A stretch of 64,000 nucleotides of DNA from Marinomonas agarivorans (GCA_002173415.2 NHNK02000001.1:124001-188000), one strand, 5' to 3'; shown: positions 36,451 through 47,607, numbered from the stretch's first letter. Program-made: numbers and translations. The notes: generated by a model from the letters alone, not told the origin.

Positions 36451-37719
36451 CTAATAAATCCCTCTGATAATCTCCTCAGCAAAAGCGTAAGATACCTTTC
36501 CATTTGTTTTTAGATAGTGCTCTATTGATTTTTGCAATTTAGGATAAAACATCTCGTAGTCTCTATCGCCATCCTCAATGAGCTTAGCAGCCTCATAAAT
36601 CTTTGTTACAGCCTCAAACATATCTTTGTCTTCCGTTACTGGAATATCAATACCCTTGTAAGTTGCAATATGTTGAGCAGTTAATTCCATATAGAAATAA
36701 GGCTTATCGCCAGATGTTGGCTCTAATTCGGAACCTTCATTAAAATCGTTCCAAGTTTCAAGAATGACCCAATCGATATCATTGTTATAATCTTTGGTGA
36801 TAAGCTTCCATAGTGTGTTATACAAATCACCATTCTTTCGATCTATCCAACGTTTTTTCCCCCAGCTTGCTTGTCGATCATCAAAGCCAGGCCAAACACC
36901 GCCAGCGATAAATTCGACTTTTTTCTCCGCTTTAAGATGAACTTGTGTTCTGTAGAACCAATTAATATATTCCTCACCCCAATTACTGCCATCTTTAGCC
37001 CAACCTTGAACCCAAGGATAAAAAGCGTTCATGACAAACTCATTTGGTGTTAAATACGAATCGATTTCATTCTTTAGTACAATAGGAGGGTTTTCGCTCA
37101 ATACAGAATTGGCAACATTTCTGTAGTCGTTTGATGTTAAATTACCAACATAATCCCAAAGAAAGACAACAGGTTTCCCATCTTTATGAAGATAATGCTT
37201 GGTATTTGGAAAAATTTTGTCTCTTAAATGGACAAAGTCATTTGTAGCTGTGAGTGTTGTTGTACTTTGATCATCGTAGCTGATCGATACGTCGTAAACA
37301 AAGTCTGGGTATATTTCATCAATTCGATCAAGTGATTTGACAAATGCATCAAAAGCATCTTGATCATATTTTGTCCTTACATTGATGACAGCCCCGTCTA
37401 TACCTACAGAAGCTGAAAGCAAAATATGGTACAAATGTGTTGCCCAAGAGCGTGAATCGTAATAGCCGATAAGAGGCTCACTTACTACGCCATAGTTCCA
37501 ATGCCTTCCTGATTTTCCTTCACCAAACCAAGATAAATAGTGCATAAACACTTTTTTAGTTAATTCAGTTGGCTTTCCTACTTCAAACGTTTGGTTTACG
37601 TCTCTACTTAAAGCACCATTATGATGGTTTGATAGTAATCTTATTTCTTCATTAGCAAAACTAGTCAAGGAAAGACTGCCGAATACAGTGATACAGCATA
37701 TAAATTTATTTATATTCAT
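36451..37719 (-). CDS. Secreted glycoside hydrolase-like protein (GH99/GH71 type)
   Basis: A 422-aa exported protein (from ATG 37719; a start 12 nt upstream at 37731 lacks an RBS). The signal peptide is NINKFICCITVFGSLSLTSFANEE. The mature protein starts near RLLSNHHNGALSR and contains FMHYLSWFGEGKSGRHWNYG, YYDSRSWATHLYH, GKPVVFLWDYVGN and, near residue 345, ILETWNDFNEGSELEPT. That last motif is like the catalytic region of GH99/GH71-type mannan- or glucan-acting enzymes, so an alpha-glycan hydrolase is likely; the substrate is not known. AT-rich and alone between asd and yeeN-like genes, so it may be an insertion. Confidence 0.65.
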   Translation of the reverse strand: MNINKFICCITVFGSLSLTSFANEEIRLLSNHHNGALSRDVNQTFEVGKPTELTKKVFMHYLSWFGEGKSGRHWNYGVVSEPLIGYYDSRSWATHLYHILLSASVGIDGAVINVRTKYDQDAFDAFVKSLDRIDEIYPDFVYDVSISYDDQSTTTLTATNDFVHLRDKIFPNTKHYLHKDGKPVVFLWDYVGNLTSNDYRNVANSVLSENPPIVLKNEIDSYLTPNEFVMNAFYPWVQGWAKDGSNWGEEYINWFYRTQVHLKAEKKVEFIAGGVWPGFDDRQASWGKKRWIDRKNGDLYNTLWKLITKDYNNDIDWVILETWNDFNEGSELEPTSGDKPYFYMELTAQHIATYKGIDIPVTEDKDMFEAVTKIYEAAKLIEDGDRDYEMFYPKLQKSIEHYLKTNGKVSYAFAEEIIRGIY

Positions 37720-37775
37720 GAATTTTTCCATTTTAACATTGGATAGAGTTTAGCCTTTATTTGAATTATAGCTGG

Positions 37776-37815
37776 CTTGCAATAATGTATACATAAGCTA
37801 ATGCATTATTGCAAG
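37776..37815. repeat. 12-bp perfect inverted repeat
   Basis: CTTGCAATAATG at 37776-37787 has its exact complement at 37804-37815, with a 16-nt loop. It lies 57 bp upstream of the GH99-like start and 160 bp before the YeeN-like gene. No T-run, so it may be an operator or an RNA stem. Confidence 0.7.
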
Positions 37816-37974
37816 AAGCTTGTTCCCTGCAACTCTTTTTAATATGGATAAGCTGAGAAAGTGAACTGCTATGTTGTGATAGCCATCATGAAATACACAC
37901 GTAAATAGGTTCCATAGGCCTGACCTTCCTTGTAAAATAGTCTTTTTAAAAGATAAGAAAGATGGAAAAAAGCA

Positions 37975-38691
37975 ATGGGTAGAGCCTATCAAAACCGTAA
38001 AGAATCCATGGCAAAAACGTCTGATGCGAAAGCAAAGCTTTATAGTAAGTATGGACGTGAAATTTATGTATGTGCCAAATCTGGAGGCATTGATCCTCAA
38101 GGAAATTTAGCGTTACGAGGCTTGATTGAAAAGGCCAAAAAAGATCAGGTGCCAACTCATGTTATTGATAAAGCCATAGATAAAGCCAAAGGCGGTGGCG
38201 GTGAAGATTTTGATACTGCGCGCTATGAAGGTTTTGGCCCAGGTGGATGCATGGTTATTATTGATTGTTTAACGGATAACCCAAACCGAACATTTGGTGA
38301 TGTACGAACCTGTTTTAACAAGGTGAAATGCAAAATCGGCACGCAAGGCAGTGCCAGTCATATGTTCGACCATAGTGCTATTTTCTCGTTCGCACATGAT
38401 GATGAAGAAGCGGTGCTTGAAGCATTAATGATGGCGGATGTTGATGTTAGTGACATTGAAAACGAAGAGGGTAACATCACTGTTTTTGCGCCAAATACCG
38501 ACTACTTTAAGGCCAAAACGGCATTACTCGAAACCTTTGGTGACATCACATTTGAGGTGGACGAAATTCAATTTTTACCACAGACCACCACAGAAATTGA
38601 TGGTGAGGCAATGGAAATGTTTGATAAGTTTTTAGAATTATTGAACGATCTTGATGATGTGCAAAACGTTTATCACAACGTGGCTGGTTAG
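37975..38691 (+). CDS. YebC/PmpR family protein (YeeN-like)
   Basis: A 238-aa protein of the YebC/PmpR family. Start [38 protein letters not shown], then [52 protein letters not shown] and [15 protein letters not shown]. The N-terminus matches the shorter paralogue YeeN rather than YebC. YebC proteins are described as transcription regulators, and recently as translation factors for proline-rich stalls. It is monocistronic and convergent with the chemoreceptor gene. The 180-bp gap downstream has repeats of ACTAGTAC-type words but no clear terminator. Confidence 0.85.
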   Translation: MGRAYQNRKESMAKTSDAKAKLYSKYGREIYVCAKSGGIDPQGNLALRGLIEKAKKDQVPTHVIDKAIDKAKGGGGEDFDTARYEGFGPGGCMVIIDCLTDNPNRTFGDVRTCFNKVKCKIGTQGSASHMFDHSAIFSFAHDDEEAVLEALMMADVDVSDIENEEGNITVFAPNTDYFKAKTALLETFGDITFEVDEIQFLPQTTTEIDGEAMEMFDKFLELLNDLDDVQNVYHNVAG

Positions 38692-38870
38692 GTTCGATTG
38701 TCATTCATCTAACGGGTAACTGTCAGATCAAGTCTGAACTAGTACATTTGAGGGCAGTAGAGAAGAACTGTTGTCAGGCTTGTCTAAACTAATACATCTG
38801 AACTAGTACCAATACAACTGTGCATCTGTACGAGTACAGTACTCTACCCTCTACCATGAACCAAGACACC

Positions 38871-40418
38871 TTATTTGAATGCTGTGACAATCGAATCAAG
38901 ATTCATGGCAAGTTTATTGAGTTCTTCACATTCCTTTTCTGTTTTTAAAGAAGATGCCTTGTTGTTCTTAACATTGTTTTGAATTGAGAGCATGTTGTTT
39001 TGAATTTCCACCGCAACAGAGGATTGCTCTTCCGCGGCACTAGCCACTTGGGCAGATAAGTCTGATACCGTCACCATTCCTTCTTTAATACTGGAAAAAA
39101 CCAAAGAAGTGTTTTCAACATCTGTCGACAAAACTTTTAAATCTGCTTGGTTCTTGATGATATTATTGACAGTTTCTTTCACGGCTAGTTGTACTTGTTC
39201 AATTGCGCCATGTATTTCTTTAGTGGATTCTTGAGTTTTGCTCGCTAAGTTACGTACTTCATCTGCAACAACAGCAAAACCTCGTCCTTGCTCACCAGCT
39301 CTTGCTGCTTCGATAGCAGCGTTTAGAGCAAGTAAATTTGTCTGTTCAGCAATTTGGCTAATAACTTCTAAAGTGTTTTCAATTTCATTGGTACTGGATT
39401 GTAAGAGGTCTGTCTTTTCAGCCGTAACTGACATATCTGCATTAAGTTGCTCGATATTTTTCGTTACATTAGAAACGTTTTTAATACCTTCTTTTACCGT
39501 ATCATTGGTTTGCTGACTCGCTTTTGAAGTGGCGGTAATGCTATTGGCTATTTCCTCTGTTGCACTAGCAGACTCAGTGACAGCAGATGAAACAAGTTCT
39601 ATTTGCTGTTCAATTTCATTGAAGCCTCTATTTGAATTTTCTACTGCGCTTTTTGTTTCGTTAACCGAATGCTTAATTAATAGTGAATAATCATCCAGTC
39701 TGCCCAATAGTGTTCTATTTTGGGCTTCTAGCATTGAAAAGCTCGATTCTATACTGCCAAACTCATTCATGTTGTCAGTAAATACTTTTTGAATAAGAGA
39801 GTTATCATTTATTGCCGCGCTATAATGATGCAAATGCGTAAGTTTTTTGAGCAGAGTGAAAATGGGTAGGGCGGCAACCGCTTGGCCTACAAGCAGAGCA
39901 ATAAAGGCTTTTGCATCAATAAAACTCGAGGCAAGCAAACCTAAACTGGCTAAGAAGGAAAGTACCCCGTATTGCGCAAATACAGGGAGAGCCATCGACT
40001 GTCTACGTAATAGTTTTTTAAGTTTACCTGCCTTAATTTGTTCATAGAGTTTTGTTGCTTTTTCAACTTGCTCGCGGGTAGGTTTAACGCGAACAGATTG
40101 GTAACCTACTTTTTCCCCGTGTTCAAAAATAGGTGTGACATAAGCATCAACCCAGTAGTAATCACCATTTTTACAACGGTTTTTTACCATGCCTCGCCAA
40201 GACTTGTTTGCCTTTAGATCAGCCCACATGTTAGCAAAGGCCGCTTTGGGCATATCTGGATGCCGTACCATATTGTGAGGCTTATTTACTAACTCTTCTT
40301 GGGTATAACCAGCAACATCGCAAAAGTTCTTATTAGCATAAGTAATAATACTGTCTAAGTCTGTTGTTGAAACAAGTTGGATATTATCCTCGTATATGAC
40401 TTCTTTTCCTGAACTCAT
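38871..40418 (-). CDS. Aer-like methyl-accepting chemotaxis protein
   Basis: A 515-aa energy- or redox-sensing chemoreceptor from the chosen ATG 40418 (behind GAGGATT). The longer frame from 40484 lacks an RBS. N-terminal PAS domain (about 10-120: [68 protein letters not shown]), typical of Aer, which binds FAD. Two hydrophobic segments follow near 150-200, then a methyl-accepting signalling domain with the conserved hairpin tip [35 protein letters not shown]. No other chemotaxis gene is near it. Confidence 0.93.
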   Translation of the reverse strand: MSSGKEVIYEDNIQLVSTTDLDSIITYANKNFCDVAGYTQEELVNKPHNMVRHPDMPKAAFANMWADLKANKSWRGMVKNRCKNGDYYWVDAYVTPIFEHGEKVGYQSVRVKPTREQVEKATKLYEQIKAGKLKKLLRRQSMALPVFAQYGVLSFLASLGLLASSFIDAKAFIALLVGQAVAALPIFTLLKKLTHLHHYSAAINDNSLIQKVFTDNMNEFGSIESSFSMLEAQNRTLLGRLDDYSLLIKHSVNETKSAVENSNRGFNEIEQQIELVSSAVTESASATEEIANSITATSKASQQTNDTVKEGIKNVSNVTKNIEQLNADMSVTAEKTDLLQSSTNEIENTLEVISQIAEQTNLLALNAAIEAARAGEQGRGFAVVADEVRNLASKTQESTKEIHGAIEQVQLAVKETVNNIIKNQADLKVLSTDVENTSLVFSSIKEGMVTVSDLSAQVASAAEEQSSVAVEIQNNMLSIQNNVKNNKASSLKTEKECEELNKLAMNLDSIVTAFK

Positions 40419-40772
40419 GTTAATCCTCTGCTTTTTCTTTAAAAAAGAGCTATTAAAACCCTGCGTATTAGGTGTAGAGAGCAATCCCTTTGCTCTACTT
40501 TAAAGATCGATCATAATTACTTAATTTAATAAAAACAAATAGTTATGTGGCTATTAAAAAAACTTTACGATTTATTATGGTTGAGAAGTAAAAAAAGTAT
40601 AGAAGGAGTGGAGAAAATAATACAAGTTTTATAAGTCAAAGTATCTTTGCTTTCTCTAACGTAAATTTTTCTAAGCATTAAACCAAATTTAGGCTGATAA
40701 AAGCGCTATTTCTCGGTTTCATGAATTGAAAGGCGTAGGACTTCTTTTCTGTACAGAGGGTTTTTACCTAAG
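40419..40772. other. Intergenic gap, no gene seen
   Basis: This AT-rich divergent-to-convergent gap separates the chemoreceptor from the SulP gene. The only structure noted is a small hairpin, AGAGCA (40478-40483) with TGCTCT (40491-40496). I found no credible ORF, RNA gene or sigma-28 promoter. Confidence 0.5.
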
Positions 40773-42425
40773 TTAATCGTTGCATACTTTTTCTAATGCT
40801 TTTTCTAATGCTTCTTTACGTGAATCAACAAAAGCATCTTGTGGTAGTAATTCAGGAATATTTAGTTTTTGCAAACGATCAATAGCTTGTCCATTAGGGC
40901 AATAGATATAAACATGGCAAGAAGCTTCAATTGCATCTTTGATAGCGTTTTCTAGCGCCAGACCAACAGTCAAATCCATCATTGGGACAGCGCTTAAATC
41001 CAACACTAATGCTTCATACTCTTTAACCGTATTATGGTGTTTAGCAATGGTTTTACTGACACCAAAAATCATCGGACCAGATAAATAGAAGAAAAGCACC
41101 TTGCCATTGGCTTTATCTAGCAAAGACTGCTCTTCCTCATTTAGAGGGATATCATCATCCGCATCACTTATAGCTTTGATATTGCTAGACTGTAAACGAC
41201 TCAGTTTTTCAATAGTGAGTATGTTAGCGATAAAAACGCCAATACCAACAGCAATAATAAGATCAACAAATACTGTTAATAGCATAACGCTATACATGAT
41301 TATTGTTGGTGACCAAGCTACTTTATGGGCTCGCTTTAAAAAGCTCCAATCTAGTATGTTAATACCAACATAAAGTGCAATTGCAGCAAGCACTGCCATA
41401 GGGATTGGAGCAATTAAACTTGCGGCCCATATAACAACTAATAAAAGAATCAGAGCGCGAATAATACCTGATACAGGCGATTTTGCGCCTGTCTGAATAT
41501 TAACGACTGTGCCCATTGTGGCTCCAGCGCCAGGTAATCCACCAAATATACCCGATATAAGGTTTGCAATGCCTTGGCCGACTAGCTCTTTATTAGAGTC
41601 ATGTTCTTGTCTAGTTAAGCTATCTGCAATCACAGCACTTAAGAGCGTATCAATGCAACCTAATGTACCCAATACTAGGGCATTTACCGCCATACTGGTA
41701 ACCATGTCAAAAGTAAAAGTAGGCCAATGAATACTGGGTAAGCCTGCTGAGACTTCACCAATGCGCCTGATTGAATCTGAATCAAATAGAAGGATTGAAA
41801 TTAATGTAATAGAGACTAAAGCAAGTAATTGAGGGGGGATATAACGTCGCCAATGTTTTGGCATATAGTAAAGTACGGCTAGGGTAATTAAACCTAAAAA
41901 CAATTCGGCAAAATCCATATTGAGAATTAACTCAGGGAGGGCGCTAATTGTTGCTAAGACTCCGCCAGAAGGGCTTTTTTGGCCAAGAAAAGGTGCTATC
42001 TGCAAAATAATTAGGATCATGCCAATACCTGACATAAAGCCAGATATAACACTATAAGGCATTAAAGTGATGTATTTGCCTAGTTTTAACTTGCCTAGTG
42101 TGATTTGAAAAATGCCTGCCAACATAACAACGGTAAATGCCATTGCTAATCCTTGGTCGGGATGTGTTGCCATCATTGAGGTTAATACGGCTGTCATAAC
42201 CACCGTCATAGGGCCAGTTGGCTCAGATATCAAAGACGTTGAACCACCGAATAATGAAGCAAACAGCCCTACAAGAATTGCACCCCATAAGCCCGCTTCA
42301 GCGCCAGCTCCAGAGGCAACACCAAAAGCAAGAGCAAGAGGCAACGACACTATTGCTGTAGTTAAACCGCCAAAAAGATCACCAATAAAATTGTGGTCTT
42401 TAAAACGTGAGGCATCAAACAACAT
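40773..42425 (-). CDS. SulP family anion transporter with STAS domain
   Basis: A 550-aa inner-membrane protein from the chosen ATG 42425 (behind GAAGG); an extension to 42527 is hydrophobic but lacks an RBS. About 10-12 transmembrane segments precede a STAS domain (about 430-540: LSGPMIFGVSKTIAKHHNTVKEYEALVLDLSAVPMMDLTVGLALENAI). SulP signature motifs are GDLFGGLTTAIVSLPLALAFGVASG and PTGPMTVVM. Members carry sulfate, bicarbonate or dicarboxylates; the sequence does not decide. A beta carbonic anhydrase gene is 30 kb away, not linked. Confidence 0.9.
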   Translation of the reverse strand: MLFDASRFKDHNFIGDLFGGLTTAIVSLPLALAFGVASGAGAEAGLWGAILVGLFASLFGGSTSLISEPTGPMTVVMTAVLTSMMATHPDQGLAMAFTVVMLAGIFQITLGKLKLGKYITLMPYSVISGFMSGIGMILIILQIAPFLGQKSPSGGVLATISALPELILNMDFAELFLGLITLAVLYYMPKHWRRYIPPQLLALVSITLISILLFDSDSIRRIGEVSAGLPSIHWPTFTFDMVTSMAVNALVLGTLGCIDTLLSAVIADSLTRQEHDSNKELVGQGIANLISGIFGGLPGAGATMGTVVNIQTGAKSPVSGIIRALILLLVVIWAASLIAPIPMAVLAAIALYVGINILDWSFLKRAHKVAWSPTIIMYSVMLLTVFVDLIIAVGIGVFIANILTIEKLSRLQSSNIKAISDADDDIPLNEEEQSLLDKANGKVLFFYLSGPMIFGVSKTIAKHHNTVKEYEALVLDLSAVPMMDLTVGLALENAIKDAIEASCHVYIYCPNGQAIDRLQKLNIPELLPQDAFVDSRKEALEKALEKVCND

Positions 42426-42510
42426 AATTACCTTCAAAGTTGAACAGACTAACGTTATATAAATATATATTTGATAAATAAAGAAAAAGTTTAATGCATT
42501 TAGGAAAAAT

Positions 42511-42536
42511 AAAAAAGAACCCGCCATAGCGGGTTC
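42511..42536 (-). terminator. Rho-independent terminator of rne
   Basis: A perfect 8-bp stem GAACCCGC/GCGGGTTC (42517-42524, 42529-42536) with a 4-nt loop is followed on the minus strand by six Ts (42511-42516) about 36 bp after the rne stop. Confidence 0.9.
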
Positions 42537-42572
42537 CCTTACACCTTACAGCAGCAAATAAAAATCACTTAA

Positions 42573-45548
42573 CTAAAGCGCTTCATTTGCTTCTTCATTG
42601 GTAACTTGTGTTGTACTTGACTCATCAGTAGATTGGCCGTTTGCCAGTCTGGGGTCATTTTTAACACGAGTTTTTGACCTACGAGGTTTGGCTTCTAATG
42701 TTTTTTGTAAACGTTCAGCTTTTTGTTGTTCTTGTTGATCAATAATAGACTGAGGTAAAACAACAGGCTCAACAGCAGAGGTTTCTTTTCGTACTGGTTT
42801 GCCTCGGCTTCTTCTTGGCGTTCGTGTTTTACCTGTACTTTGTTTATCCACTTCTGTTTGTGTTGTATCAGCTTCTGCTTCGCCCATTGTTACTGGTTCA
42901 GCTTGCTTTGATTCCTTTTCTTCCAATATGTCGTCACTTTTCGCTTCTGGGGCTAAACTGGTAACGTCATTTTCTTGTGGAACAGCGACTTCTGTTACTT
43001 CTTCTGACTCTGTAACTGTTTCTAGTACTGATGAGTCAGGAAGGGGCTCGCTTTCAACTTGCTGAACATTCATGTCAGTAGATGGCTCAATTGAATGTTC
43101 GGCAACGTTCGTATCTGGAGTTGCAACATCTTGAATTGATAAATCTTCTGCGTTGGCATTAGAAGTATCTACGATTGTAGTTTCTTGTTTGTTACTTTCC
43201 TGCTCGTTACTTTCTTGCTCATGTCCTTCTTGAAGGCTTGCTTGAGCAGTACTTTCAAATGTCTTGTCTGCATTAGGCTCAATTAAGCTATTTTCTTTGT
43301 GAGTTTCAACGTCTACTTTTTTTGTTGTATCTCGACGAGAGCGTCTATTTGGAGTACGTTTTCTCTTTGTCTGATCATTAGAAGCACTACCTTCAGTGGG
43401 CGTGTTATCTGATGCCACAACTGTTTCAGACTCGGCTTCATTTGCCAGTTTTTGTTGCGTTAGCGCTTCTTCTGCTAAGATTTGCGCCTGTGCTTGCTCT
43501 TCTTTAAGTTGGCCATTACGGCGTTTATTGCTGTTTGGTTCGCGATTTCTTTCGATAATTTCTGGTGCAACCTTTTCTTTACGCTGTACTTTCGCTTTTG
43601 CCGGATTGCCTTTTTGTTCTAACTGATCCGTATCCTGACGATTTCTTCTCTGACGGCCTTTGTTTTCTGCCTGTTCACGACGAGACTGTCTGGTTGATTT
43701 GTTTTGCTCTCTGTTTGAGTTTCTGTTTTCAGATTGACTGCGAGAACGAGGGTTGCCTCTTGTGTTTTTGCTGCCACCTTTGCGAGTAGGTCCAGATGTA
43801 TTTGACCTTCTTTGATGTGATTTATTTTTCGTGCCGCTATCTTCAATACCAAAAATGCTGTTGAAAATGCGTCTGAATAAGCCTGTAGAAGAATTGCCTT
43901 TTGTTTTTTTCGGTTTTGCCTTGTTACGTCCCGCAGGAATAGGGTTAGCCGGTGAAATACTCGTCACAACTGCCTTAGCTTGTGTCTCTTCGCTTGGCTG
44001 TCGAGGCTCATATGGAGCCTGTTCAGGTTCATCAACAAGGTTGTAGCTTTTTTCAGTTTGTACAACGGAAGTGCTATCGTCACGAATCCGCTCTACCTCA
44101 AAATGGGGTGTATCCATATGAGGATTAGGTACTAGAATAATGTGCACGTGATTACGTTTTTCGATCTTAGCAATATTGGTGCGTTTTTCATTAAGTAAGA
44201 AGGTTGCCACAGAAACAGGTAATACTGCACGAATTTGAGCTGTTCGCTCTTTGGCGCATTCTTCTTCAACTAAGCGCAAAACAGATAAAGCTAATGACTC
44301 AATGTCTCGAATAAAGCCTTGTCCATTACAACGGGGACAAACAATGCCACTAGTTTCACCGAGAGAAGGGCGCAATCTCTGACGTGACATTTCTAGCAAG
44401 CCAAAACGTGAAATACGGCCAATTTGGATGCGAGCCCGATCCGCTTCTAAGGCATCTTTCATGCGATTTTCAACTTCTTTTTGATTACGAACAGGTGTCA
44501 TATCAATGAAGTCAATTACAACTAGACCGCCAATATCTCGTAACCGTAATTGACGAGCAATTTCGTCTGCGGCTTCTAAGTTAGTTTGTAAAGCGGTTTC
44601 TTCAATATCACCGCCTTTTGTCGCTCGAGCGGAGTTAATATCAATCGACACTAGTGCTTCTGTTGGGTCGATAACAATAGAGCCGCCAGAAGGTAAGCGC
44701 ACCTCTCTTTGAAAAGCGGTTTCAATTTGACTTTCAATTTGGAATCGATTGAATAAAGGAGTCGAGTCTGTATAGAGTTTTATACGTGATTTGAAATGAG
44801 GCATAACCTGCATGACAAAATTTATGGCATCTTGATAGACACTTTTCTCGTCAATAAGAACTTCACCAATGTCTTCACGCAAATAGTCACGAATAGCCCG
44901 AATAACAATGTTACTTTCTTGGTAGATAAGAAATGGAGCCGCTTTTTCTGAAGCTGCCGAGGTGATAGAGCTCCACAAAGTATTTAGGTAATCTAAATCC
45001 CATTGTAATTCTTCTGTCGAGCGGCCGACGCCTGCTGTACGAACAATCAAGCCACCATCATCTGGTAGCTCAAGCCCTGACATAGCTTCTTTTAATTGGC
45101 TTCTGTCTTCGCCATCAATGCGACGAGAAATACCACCCGCTTTCGGATTATTTGGCATGAGAACAAGGTAGCGGCCAGCTAAACTTACAAAAGTCGTTAA
45201 TGCTGCACCTTTGTTACCACGCTCTTCTTTATCTACCTGAACGATGACTTCTTGGCCTTCAGAGAGAACATCTTTAATGTTAACTCGACCGTCCTGCTGG
45301 CTATTCTTCTTGGAAAAGTAGGTTTTGGAAATTTCTTTTAGGGGTAAGAAACCGTGTCTTTCTGCTCCATAGTCAACAAAGGCTGCTTCGAGGCTTGGTT
45401 CAATGCGAGTGATTCGGCCTTTGTAAATGTTTGCTTTTTTTTGTTCTCTGGAGCCAGATTCAATATCAAGATCATATAACCGTTGGCCATTTACTAGCGC
45501 AACGCGCAACTCTTCTTGTTGAGTCGCGTTAATTAGCATTCTTATCAT
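42573..45548 (-). CDS. rne: Ribonuclease E
   Basis: A 991-aa essential endonuclease for mRNA decay and rRNA/tRNA processing. [22 protein letters not shown] is the invariant start. The S1 domain lies about 36-120, the DNase-I-like catalytic core has VSIDINSAR and [12 protein letters not shown] (aspartates for Mg2+), and the zinc-link motif CPRCNGQG is near 405. The C-terminal half (about 520-991) is disordered, with Arg-rich ([13 protein letters not shown]) and Glu-rich segments and a short [13 protein letters not shown] repeat, matching the degradosome scaffold and RNA-binding region. A 481-bp upstream gap may hold the autoregulatory leader. Confidence 0.96.
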   Translation of the reverse strand: MIRMLINATQQEELRVALVNGQRLYDLDIESGSREQKKANIYKGRITRIEPSLEAAFVDYGAERHGFLPLKEISKTYFSKKNSQQDGRVNIKDVLSEGQEVIVQVDKEERGNKGAALTTFVSLAGRYLVLMPNNPKAGGISRRIDGEDRSQLKEAMSGLELPDDGGLIVRTAGVGRSTEELQWDLDYLNTLWSSITSAASEKAAPFLIYQESNIVIRAIRDYLREDIGEVLIDEKSVYQDAINFVMQVMPHFKSRIKLYTDSTPLFNRFQIESQIETAFQREVRLPSGGSIVIDPTEALVSIDINSARATKGGDIEETALQTNLEAADEIARQLRLRDIGGLVVIDFIDMTPVRNQKEVENRMKDALEADRARIQIGRISRFGLLEMSRQRLRPSLGETSGIVCPRCNGQGFIRDIESLALSVLRLVEEECAKERTAQIRAVLPVSVATFLLNEKRTNIAKIEKRNHVHIILVPNPHMDTPHFEVERIRDDSTSVVQTEKSYNLVDEPEQAPYEPRQPSEETQAKAVVTSISPANPIPAGRNKAKPKKTKGNSSTGLFRRIFNSIFGIEDSGTKNKSHQRRSNTSGPTRKGGSKNTRGNPRSRSQSENRNSNREQNKSTRQSRREQAENKGRQRRNRQDTDQLEQKGNPAKAKVQRKEKVAPEIIERNREPNSNKRRNGQLKEEQAQAQILAEEALTQQKLANEAESETVVASDNTPTEGSASNDQTKRKRTPNRRSRRDTTKKVDVETHKENSLIEPNADKTFESTAQASLQEGHEQESNEQESNKQETTIVDTSNANAEDLSIQDVATPDTNVAEHSIEPSTDMNVQQVESEPLPDSSVLETVTESEEVTEVAVPQENDVTSLAPEAKSDDILEEKESKQAEPVTMGEAEADTTQTEVDKQSTGKTRTPRRSRGKPVRKETSAVEPVVLPQSIIDQQEQQKAERLQKTLEAKPRRSKTRVKNDPRLANGQSTDESSTTQVTNEEANEAL

Positions 45549-46029
45549 TCAATAAACTCTGTGTTATTGATGCAGATGCCGATCAATTATGTAGTTCTAT
45601 GTCTTTGTATTACTAAATAAAATGAGAAATTATTCAGCCTTTGTTTAATTTGGCGATTTGAAAATATTTTTACTGTCTACTTTCGTTACTAAATTAAGAA
45701 AATAAATAGTTCTATTGTCATCGTCTGCCATCATCAAGAGCAAAACAAAACCTAGAAAATACACTCTGATACTATTTGGAAATTGGTGTATTTACTGGGT
45801 TTAGGTAAACATTTACTACACATCGAGTCAGCTTGTCTGAATCATGTGGTTAATTTCTTTACGTTATCTTTTGTGGAGGTAAGATATTTTGCCAAAGTGT
45901 CGCTCTGGCGATTTTATTTCTGCTAAGTTCTAGTCTTCGAGGCGTTTTGTTTGCCTCTTACCCTCTACATGAGAGAATATAGCAGTAAAAACTAAGTGCT
46001 TCAATTACAAAGGAAACCATTATTAGGTT
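45549..46029. promoter_or_regulatory. Divergent rne/rluC control region
   Basis: This 481-bp gap separates rne (minus) and rluC (plus), the same divergent layout as in E. coli. There rne has a long leader that autoregulates its stability. A hairpin GAGGC...GCCTC lies at 45939-45957 near the rluC side. No ORF or RNA gene is recognised. A structured rne leader here is inferred from the gap length and the family. Confidence 0.5.
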
Positions 46030-46998
46030 ATGTCTGACTTAAGCAATAGCCAAACAGATCGTCCAAAGGTTCAGATTAAAACAATTACTGAAAATCACCA
46101 CGAACAAAGAATTGATAATTATTTGCTTGCCATACTTAAAGGTGTGCCCAAAAGCCGTATTTATAATTTACTCAGAAAAGGAGAAATTAGAGTAAATAAG
46201 AAGAGAGTGAAACCAAATACAAGACTTTATATTGGCGATATTGTTCGTATTGCTCCAATTGTAGTGGAAGAGAAGGTAAGTGCGACAGTGCCCACAAATC
46301 TTATAGATTTGATCGAATCGCGCATTGTGCATGAGGATAACAATCTAATTATAGTAAACAAACCTTCTGGCATTGCAGTGCATGGGGGGAGTGGACTGAG
46401 TTTTGGGTTAATTGAAATTATTCGACAACTGAAAGACAAAGAGAAAAGCCTTGAGTTGGTTCATCGGTTAGATAGGGACACTTCTGGTCTAATTATGATC
46501 GCTAAAAAACGTTCAGTGTTGAAGCAACTGCATGCGGCTTTAAGAGAGAAAAATAATGTGCAAAAAACCTATCAGGCATTAGTTTTTGGTAATTGGCCGA
46601 AGCGAAAGCTTCAAGTTAATATGCCATTGTTGAAAAATGAGCTGAAGTCGGGCGAAAGGTTGGTAAAAGTGCATCCAGATGGTAAGGAGAGCCTGACAAG
46701 ATTTAAATTACTGCGTCAGTTTGATGGCTATAGTTTGATCGAGTGCGAGCCTGTTACAGGGCGAACACATCAGATTAGAGTGCATACTCAGCATGCTGGT
46801 CATTCAATTGTTGGTGATGAGAAATATGCCTCAACAGAGCAAAATAAGAATGCAAAACAACTTGGCTTCAAGCGTTTGTGTCTGCATGCTTCTCGTCTCG
46901 AGCTAGTTTTAGGCGAAGAAAAATTGATTGTAGAAGCGCCTATAGATGAAGAATGGCGCTACGCAATGAATAATAATTTAACTGATATTCATGGATAA
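46030..46998 (+). CDS. rluC: 23S rRNA pseudouridine synthase RluC
   Basis: A 322-aa enzyme that makes pseudouridines 955, 2504 and 2580 in E. coli 23S rRNA. It has an N-terminal S4-like domain (HEQRIDNYLLAILKGVPKSRIYNLLRKGEIRVNKKRVKPNTRL) and a RluA-type catalytic domain with IVNKPSGIAVHGGSG and the catalytic Asp in ELVHRLDRDTSGLIM near residue 145, plus GRTHQIRVH. It starts at ATG 46030. Divergent from rne, as in E. coli. Confidence 0.95.
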   Translation: MSDLSNSQTDRPKVQIKTITENHHEQRIDNYLLAILKGVPKSRIYNLLRKGEIRVNKKRVKPNTRLYIGDIVRIAPIVVEEKVSATVPTNLIDLIESRIVHEDNNLIIVNKPSGIAVHGGSGLSFGLIEIIRQLKDKEKSLELVHRLDRDTSGLIMIAKKRSVLKQLHAALREKNNVQKTYQALVFGNWPKRKLQVNMPLLKNELKSGERLVKVHPDGKESLTRFKLLRQFDGYSLIECEPVTGRTHQIRVHTQHAGHSIVGDEKYASTEQNKNAKQLGFKRLCLHASRLELVLGEEKLIVEAPIDEEWRYAMNNNLTDIHG

Positions 46999-47062
46999 GA
47001 ATGTGTTTGTAGGTGGGGAAGGCTAGGGCTAGAATTAAATTGCGCCTAGCGCTTCCGGCGTT

Positions 47063-47479
47063 TTAGTCATTAACCATTACGGTAGCCTGCCCACTGATAA
47101 CAACTTTGTCTTCGCAAAGACACTCAGTCTTAAGTGTGACGCGACGGCGACGTTCGTTTTTTTCTACCACTGTGACGCGAGTTGTAATCTCTGAATCGAT
47201 ATAAATAGGCGCTCTAAATTTAAGTTCTTGGTCTAAATAGATACATCCAGGACCAGGTAGCTTTGTACCTATAACGGCTGAAATTAAACCTGCACCGAAC
47301 ATACCATGAGCAATTGGCTTTTTGAATTGAGTTGTTGCTGCAAACTCAGCATCAAGGTGTACAGGGTTGTTGTCCCCTGTGATGTCTGCAAACATTTGAA
47401 TGTCTTGCTGTGACACGGTGCGAATAATTTCTTCTGTTTGGTTAATTTCCAGCTGAGAAAAAGTGTATCCAGTAGTCAT
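47063..47479 (-). CDS. MaoC-like (R)-enoyl-CoA hydratase
   Basis: A 138-aa hot-dog-fold enzyme. The MaoC/PhaJ hydratase motif is FADITGDNNPVHLDAEFAATTQF, with catalytic Asp and His, and AHGMFGAGLISAVIG follows. The family hydrates trans-2-enoyl-CoA to (R)-3-hydroxyacyl-CoA, supplying PHA synthesis or acting in fatty-acid metabolism. It starts at ATG 47479 behind AAGGAAA. Convergent with rluC. No phaC is in the window. Confidence 0.88.
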   Translation of the reverse strand: MTTGYTFSQLEINQTEEIIRTVSQQDIQMFADITGDNNPVHLDAEFAATTQFKKPIAHGMFGAGLISAVIGTKLPGPGCIYLDQELKFRAPIYIDSEITTRVTVVEKNERRRRVTLKTECLCEDKVVISGQATVMVND

Positions 47480-47561
47480 GTATTTTCCTTTGTTTGGTAT
47501 AGTGGGGTATATAGTGATTTGCTATAGTTCGACTTGGGAAGCTTAATTCGCTGTTTCCTCG

Positions 47562-47607
47562 CGACTATTTGCACACGACTATTTGTTCGTGACTATTTGC
47601 ACGTGAC
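47562..47607. repeat. 14-bp tandem repeat, about 3.3 copies
   Basis: Three units built on CGACTATTTGCACA (47562-47575, 47576-47589, 47590-47603), with a further partial unit, lie in the divergent gap between the MaoC gene and sppA. Confidence 0.85.

Noticed and set aside
40419-40560. Sigma-28 promoter for the chemoreceptor
   Set aside because: A TAAAGT word is present on the minus strand, but no GCCGATAA at the right spacing.
42426-42527. N-terminal extension of the SulP protein
   Set aside because: The extension has no RBS at 42527 and is rich in hydrophobic residues encoded by terminator-proximal AT-rich sequence; ATG 42425 has GAAGG upstream.
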